Below are positions 62,030 through 64,000 of a DNA stretch of 64,000 nucleotides, in pieces. The stretch is from Hydrangea macrophylla (lineage: Eukaryota; Streptophyta; Magnoliopsida; Cornales; Hydrangeaceae), in the NCBI GenBank assembly GCA_033977485.1, contig CM066993.1:27890001-27954000 (forward strand). Direction: 5' to 3'. Below the pieces are notes generated by a model. That model had not been told where the DNA came from. It did no database searches and saw only the letters and a program-made list of their open reading frames with translations. The position numbers were made by a program, and so were the translations under genes. Position 1 is the stretch's first letter; each line of letters opens with the position of its first letter.

Positions 62030-64000
62030 GAACCGAAAGGAGTTTTCACTCAAAAATCACCGCTTCGTCACAAAGAACCGAAAGCGTTACGGAGTACAAG
62101 AACATCCATTTCGTCACGAAGAATCGAAAGGAGTCTTTACTCAAAGAATCACCGCTTTGTCACGAAGAACCGAAAGCGTTACGGAGTACAAGAACATCCA
62201 TTTCATCACGAAGAACCGAAAGGAGTCTTTACTCAAAGAATCACCGCTTCGTCACGAAGAACTGAAAGCGTTACGGAGTACAAGAACATCCATTTCGTCA
62301 CGAAGAACCGAAAGGAGTTTTCACTCAAAAATCACCGCTTCGTCACAAAGAACCGAAAGCGTTACGGAGTACAAGAACATCCATTTCGTCACGAAGAATC
62401 GAAAGGAGTCTTTACTCAAAGAATCACCGCTTTGTCACGAAGAACCGAAAGCGTTACGGAGTACAAGAACATCCATTTCATCACGAAGAACCGAAAGGAG
62501 TCTTTACTCAAAGAATCACCGCTTCGTCACGAAGAACTGAAAGCGTTACGGAGTACAAGAACATCCATTTCGTCACGAAGAACCGAAAGGAGTCTTTACT
62601 GAAAGAATCACCGCTCCGTCACGAAGAACTGAAAGCGTTATAGAGTACAAGAACATCCATTTCGTCACGAAGAACCGAAAGCAGTCTTTACTCAAAGAAT
62701 CACCGCTTCGTCACGAAGAACCGAAAGCGTTACGGAGTACAAGAACATCCATTTCGTCACGAAGAACTAAAAGCAGTCTTTACTCAAAGAATCACCGCTT
62801 CGTCACGAAGAACCGAAAGCGTTACGGAGTACAAGAACATCCATTTCATCACGAAGAACCGAAAGGAGTCTTTATTCAAAGAATCACTGCTTCGTCACAA
62901 AGCACCGAAAGCGTTACGGAGTACAAGAACATCCATTTCGTCATGAAGAACCGAAAGGAGTCTTTATTCAAAGAATCACCGCTTCGTCACGAAGAACCGA
63001 AAGCGTTACGGAGTACAAGAACATCCATTTCGTCACGAAGAACTGAAAGCAGTCTTTACTCAAAGAATCACCGCTTCGTCACGAAGAACCGAAAGCGTTA
63101 CGGAGTACAAGAACATCCATTTCATCACGAAGAACCGAAAGGAGTCTTTATTCAAAGAATCACTGCTTCGTCACGAAGCACCGAAAGCGTTACGGAGTAC
63201 AAGAACATCCATTTCGTCATGAAGAACCGAAAGGAGTCTTTACTCAAAGAATCACCGCTTCGTCACGAAGAACCGAAAGCGTTACGGAGTACAAGAACAT
63301 CCATTTCGTCACGAAGAACCGAAATGAGTCTTTATTCAAAGAATCACTGCTTCGTCACGAAGCACCGAAAGCGTTACGGAGTACAAGAACATCCATTTCG
63401 TCACGAAGAACCGAAAGGAGTCTTTACTCAAAGAATCACCGCTTCGTCACGAAGAACCGAAAGCGTTACGGAGTACAAGAACATCCATTTCGTCACGAAG
63501 AACCAAAAGGAGTCTTTACTCAAAGAATCACAGCTTCGTCATGAAGAACTGAAAGCGTTACGGAGTACAAGAACATCCATTTCGTCACGAAGAACCGAAA
63601 GGAGTCTTTACTCAAAGAATCACCGCTTCGTCACGAAGAACTGAAAGCGTTATAGAGTACAAGAACATCCATTTCGTCACGAAGAACCGAAAGCAGTCTT
63701 TACTCAAAGAATCACCGCTTCGTCACGAAGAACTGAAAGCGTTATAGAGTACAAGAACATCCATTTCGTCACGAAGAACCGAAAGCAGTCTTTACTCAAA
63801 GAATCACCGCTTCGTCACGAAGAACCGAAAGCGTTACGGAGTACAAGAACATCTATTTCGTCACGAAGAACCGAAAGGAGTCTTTACTGAAAGAATCACC
63901 GTTTCATCACGAAGAACTGAAAGCGTTACGGAGTACAAGAACATCCATTTCGTCACGAAGAACCGAAAGGAGTCTTTACTCAAAGAATCACCGCTTCGTC
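62030..64000 (+). repeat. Right-end block, copy of 57.1-58.7 kb material
   Basis: About 62,030-63,650 matches about 57,060-58,680 at an offset of 4,971 bp (54 x 92 + 3), including the paired GTTTTCAC blocks, CCGCTCCGTC and CGAAATGAGTC. Private changes include GAACTAAAAGCAG near 62,767 and CACAAAGCACC near 62,898. From about 63,650 the order becomes irregular, with GTTATAGAG in two successive half-B units and GTTTCATCAC near 63,901. The array leaves the window without a boundary. Confidence 0.78.

Larger units (their letters stand above)
1..64000 (+). repeat. 92-bp dimeric satellite DNA array (whole window)
   Basis: From the first to the last base the sequence is made of head-to-tail copies of one monomer of about 92 bp, roughly 695 copies. 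Every stretch shows the same alternation of a segment containing GGAGTCTTTACTCAAAG and a segment containing CGTTACGGAGTACAAG, each preceded by GAAGAACCGAAAG. No gap of unique sequence was found and no copy is inverted. From base counts of the consensus, GC is about 46 percent (A 33, C 23, G 19, T 17 per 92 bp). The array has no left or right boundary in the window. This is what constitutive heterochromatin satellites look like; the family and host are unknown to me. There are therefore no gene-free intervals to describe separately. Confidence 0.98.

Noticed and set aside
1..64000. Many forward open frames of 64-638 codons as genes
   Set aside because: They are the three frames of a stop-free 92-bp unit, overlap one another in different frames, start and stop at common satellite variants, and have no recognisable domain or gene context. 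Listing them as coding regions would be misleading.
1..64000. CRISPR array (21-bp core repeated every 46 bp with 25-bp intervals)
   Set aside because: The intervals are not unique spacers: only two types alternate, with small variants, for 64 kb. No leader or cas gene is present.
1..64000. Hammerhead ribozyme in the satellite
   Set aside because: The required CTGATGA core was not found on the forward strand, nor its complement, in the consensus or the variants I read.
1..64000. Plasmid or phage iterons or an origin of replication
   Set aside because: Iteron arrays are short and sit next to a replication gene. Here hundreds of copies fill the whole window with no gene.
1..64000. GGAG in AAAGGAGTC as ribosome binding sites
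   Set aside because: It is part of every half A and has no consistent spacing to a start codon of a credible gene.
1..64000. Repeat-induced point mutation of fungi
   Set aside because: The frequent changes fall at CpG in general, giving both TpG and CpA, and not mainly at CpA to TpA. Many copies remain over 99 percent identical, unlike heavily mutated duplicates.

Overview
The whole 64,000-base window is one uninterrupted tandem-repeat (satellite DNA) array. I see no unique sequence, no recognisable gene, no RNA gene, no transposon and no CRISPR array. The array runs off both ends of the window. Its basic unit is about 92 bp (roughly 695 copies), always head-to-tail on the same strand. Each 92-bp monomer is a dimer of two related 46-bp halves, called A and B here, which match at 31 of 46 aligned positions. 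Both halves share a 21-bp core containing the odd palindrome CTTCGT-C-ACGAAG (shorter arms in half B).

The organism cannot be named from this sequence. A gene-free, strictly head-to-tail, 64-kb satellite with nested higher-order repeats suggests eukaryotic constitutive heterochromatin, for example centromeric, pericentromeric or subtelomeric DNA, resolved by long reads. Nothing here looks bacterial, archaeal or viral. I do not recognise the monomer as a named satellite family.

Layout. 1-10.3 kb is a distinct subfamily, with 736-bp and 1,197-bp multimers and a local burst of 552/368/920-bp steps at 6.2-8.1 kb. 10.3-17.1 kb carries 1,841-bp, 1,105-bp and 553-bp multimers. 17.1-19.6 kb is a three-copy 830-bp (nine-monomer) array, which reappears at 32-34, 37.6-40.1 and 59.5-61.8 kb. 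A 6.9-kb stretch at 17.3-24.2 kb is repeated almost perfectly at 37.8-44.7 kb, 20,530 bp away, with partial third copies at 33.0-37.8 kb. 25.4-32.7 kb has 2,761-bp and 2,208-bp multimers. 42.1-50.2 kb has 2,577-bp and 2,303-bp multimers. 51.3-53.9 kb is a 1,288-bp tandem pair. 54.3-59.4 kb is a 2,574-bp tandem pair. 62.0-64.0 kb repeats material from the 54-59 kb units.

Coding potential. The consensus monomer has no stop codon in any forward frame. Because 92 is not a multiple of 3, long open frames (up to 638 codons) cycle through all three frames with a 92-residue period. I treat these as by-products of the satellite, not genes. The most informative signals are the nested higher-order structure, the stop-free forward strand, and the fact that all nine consensus CpG sites have C-to-T or G-to-A variants. 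No undescribed gene system is visible.
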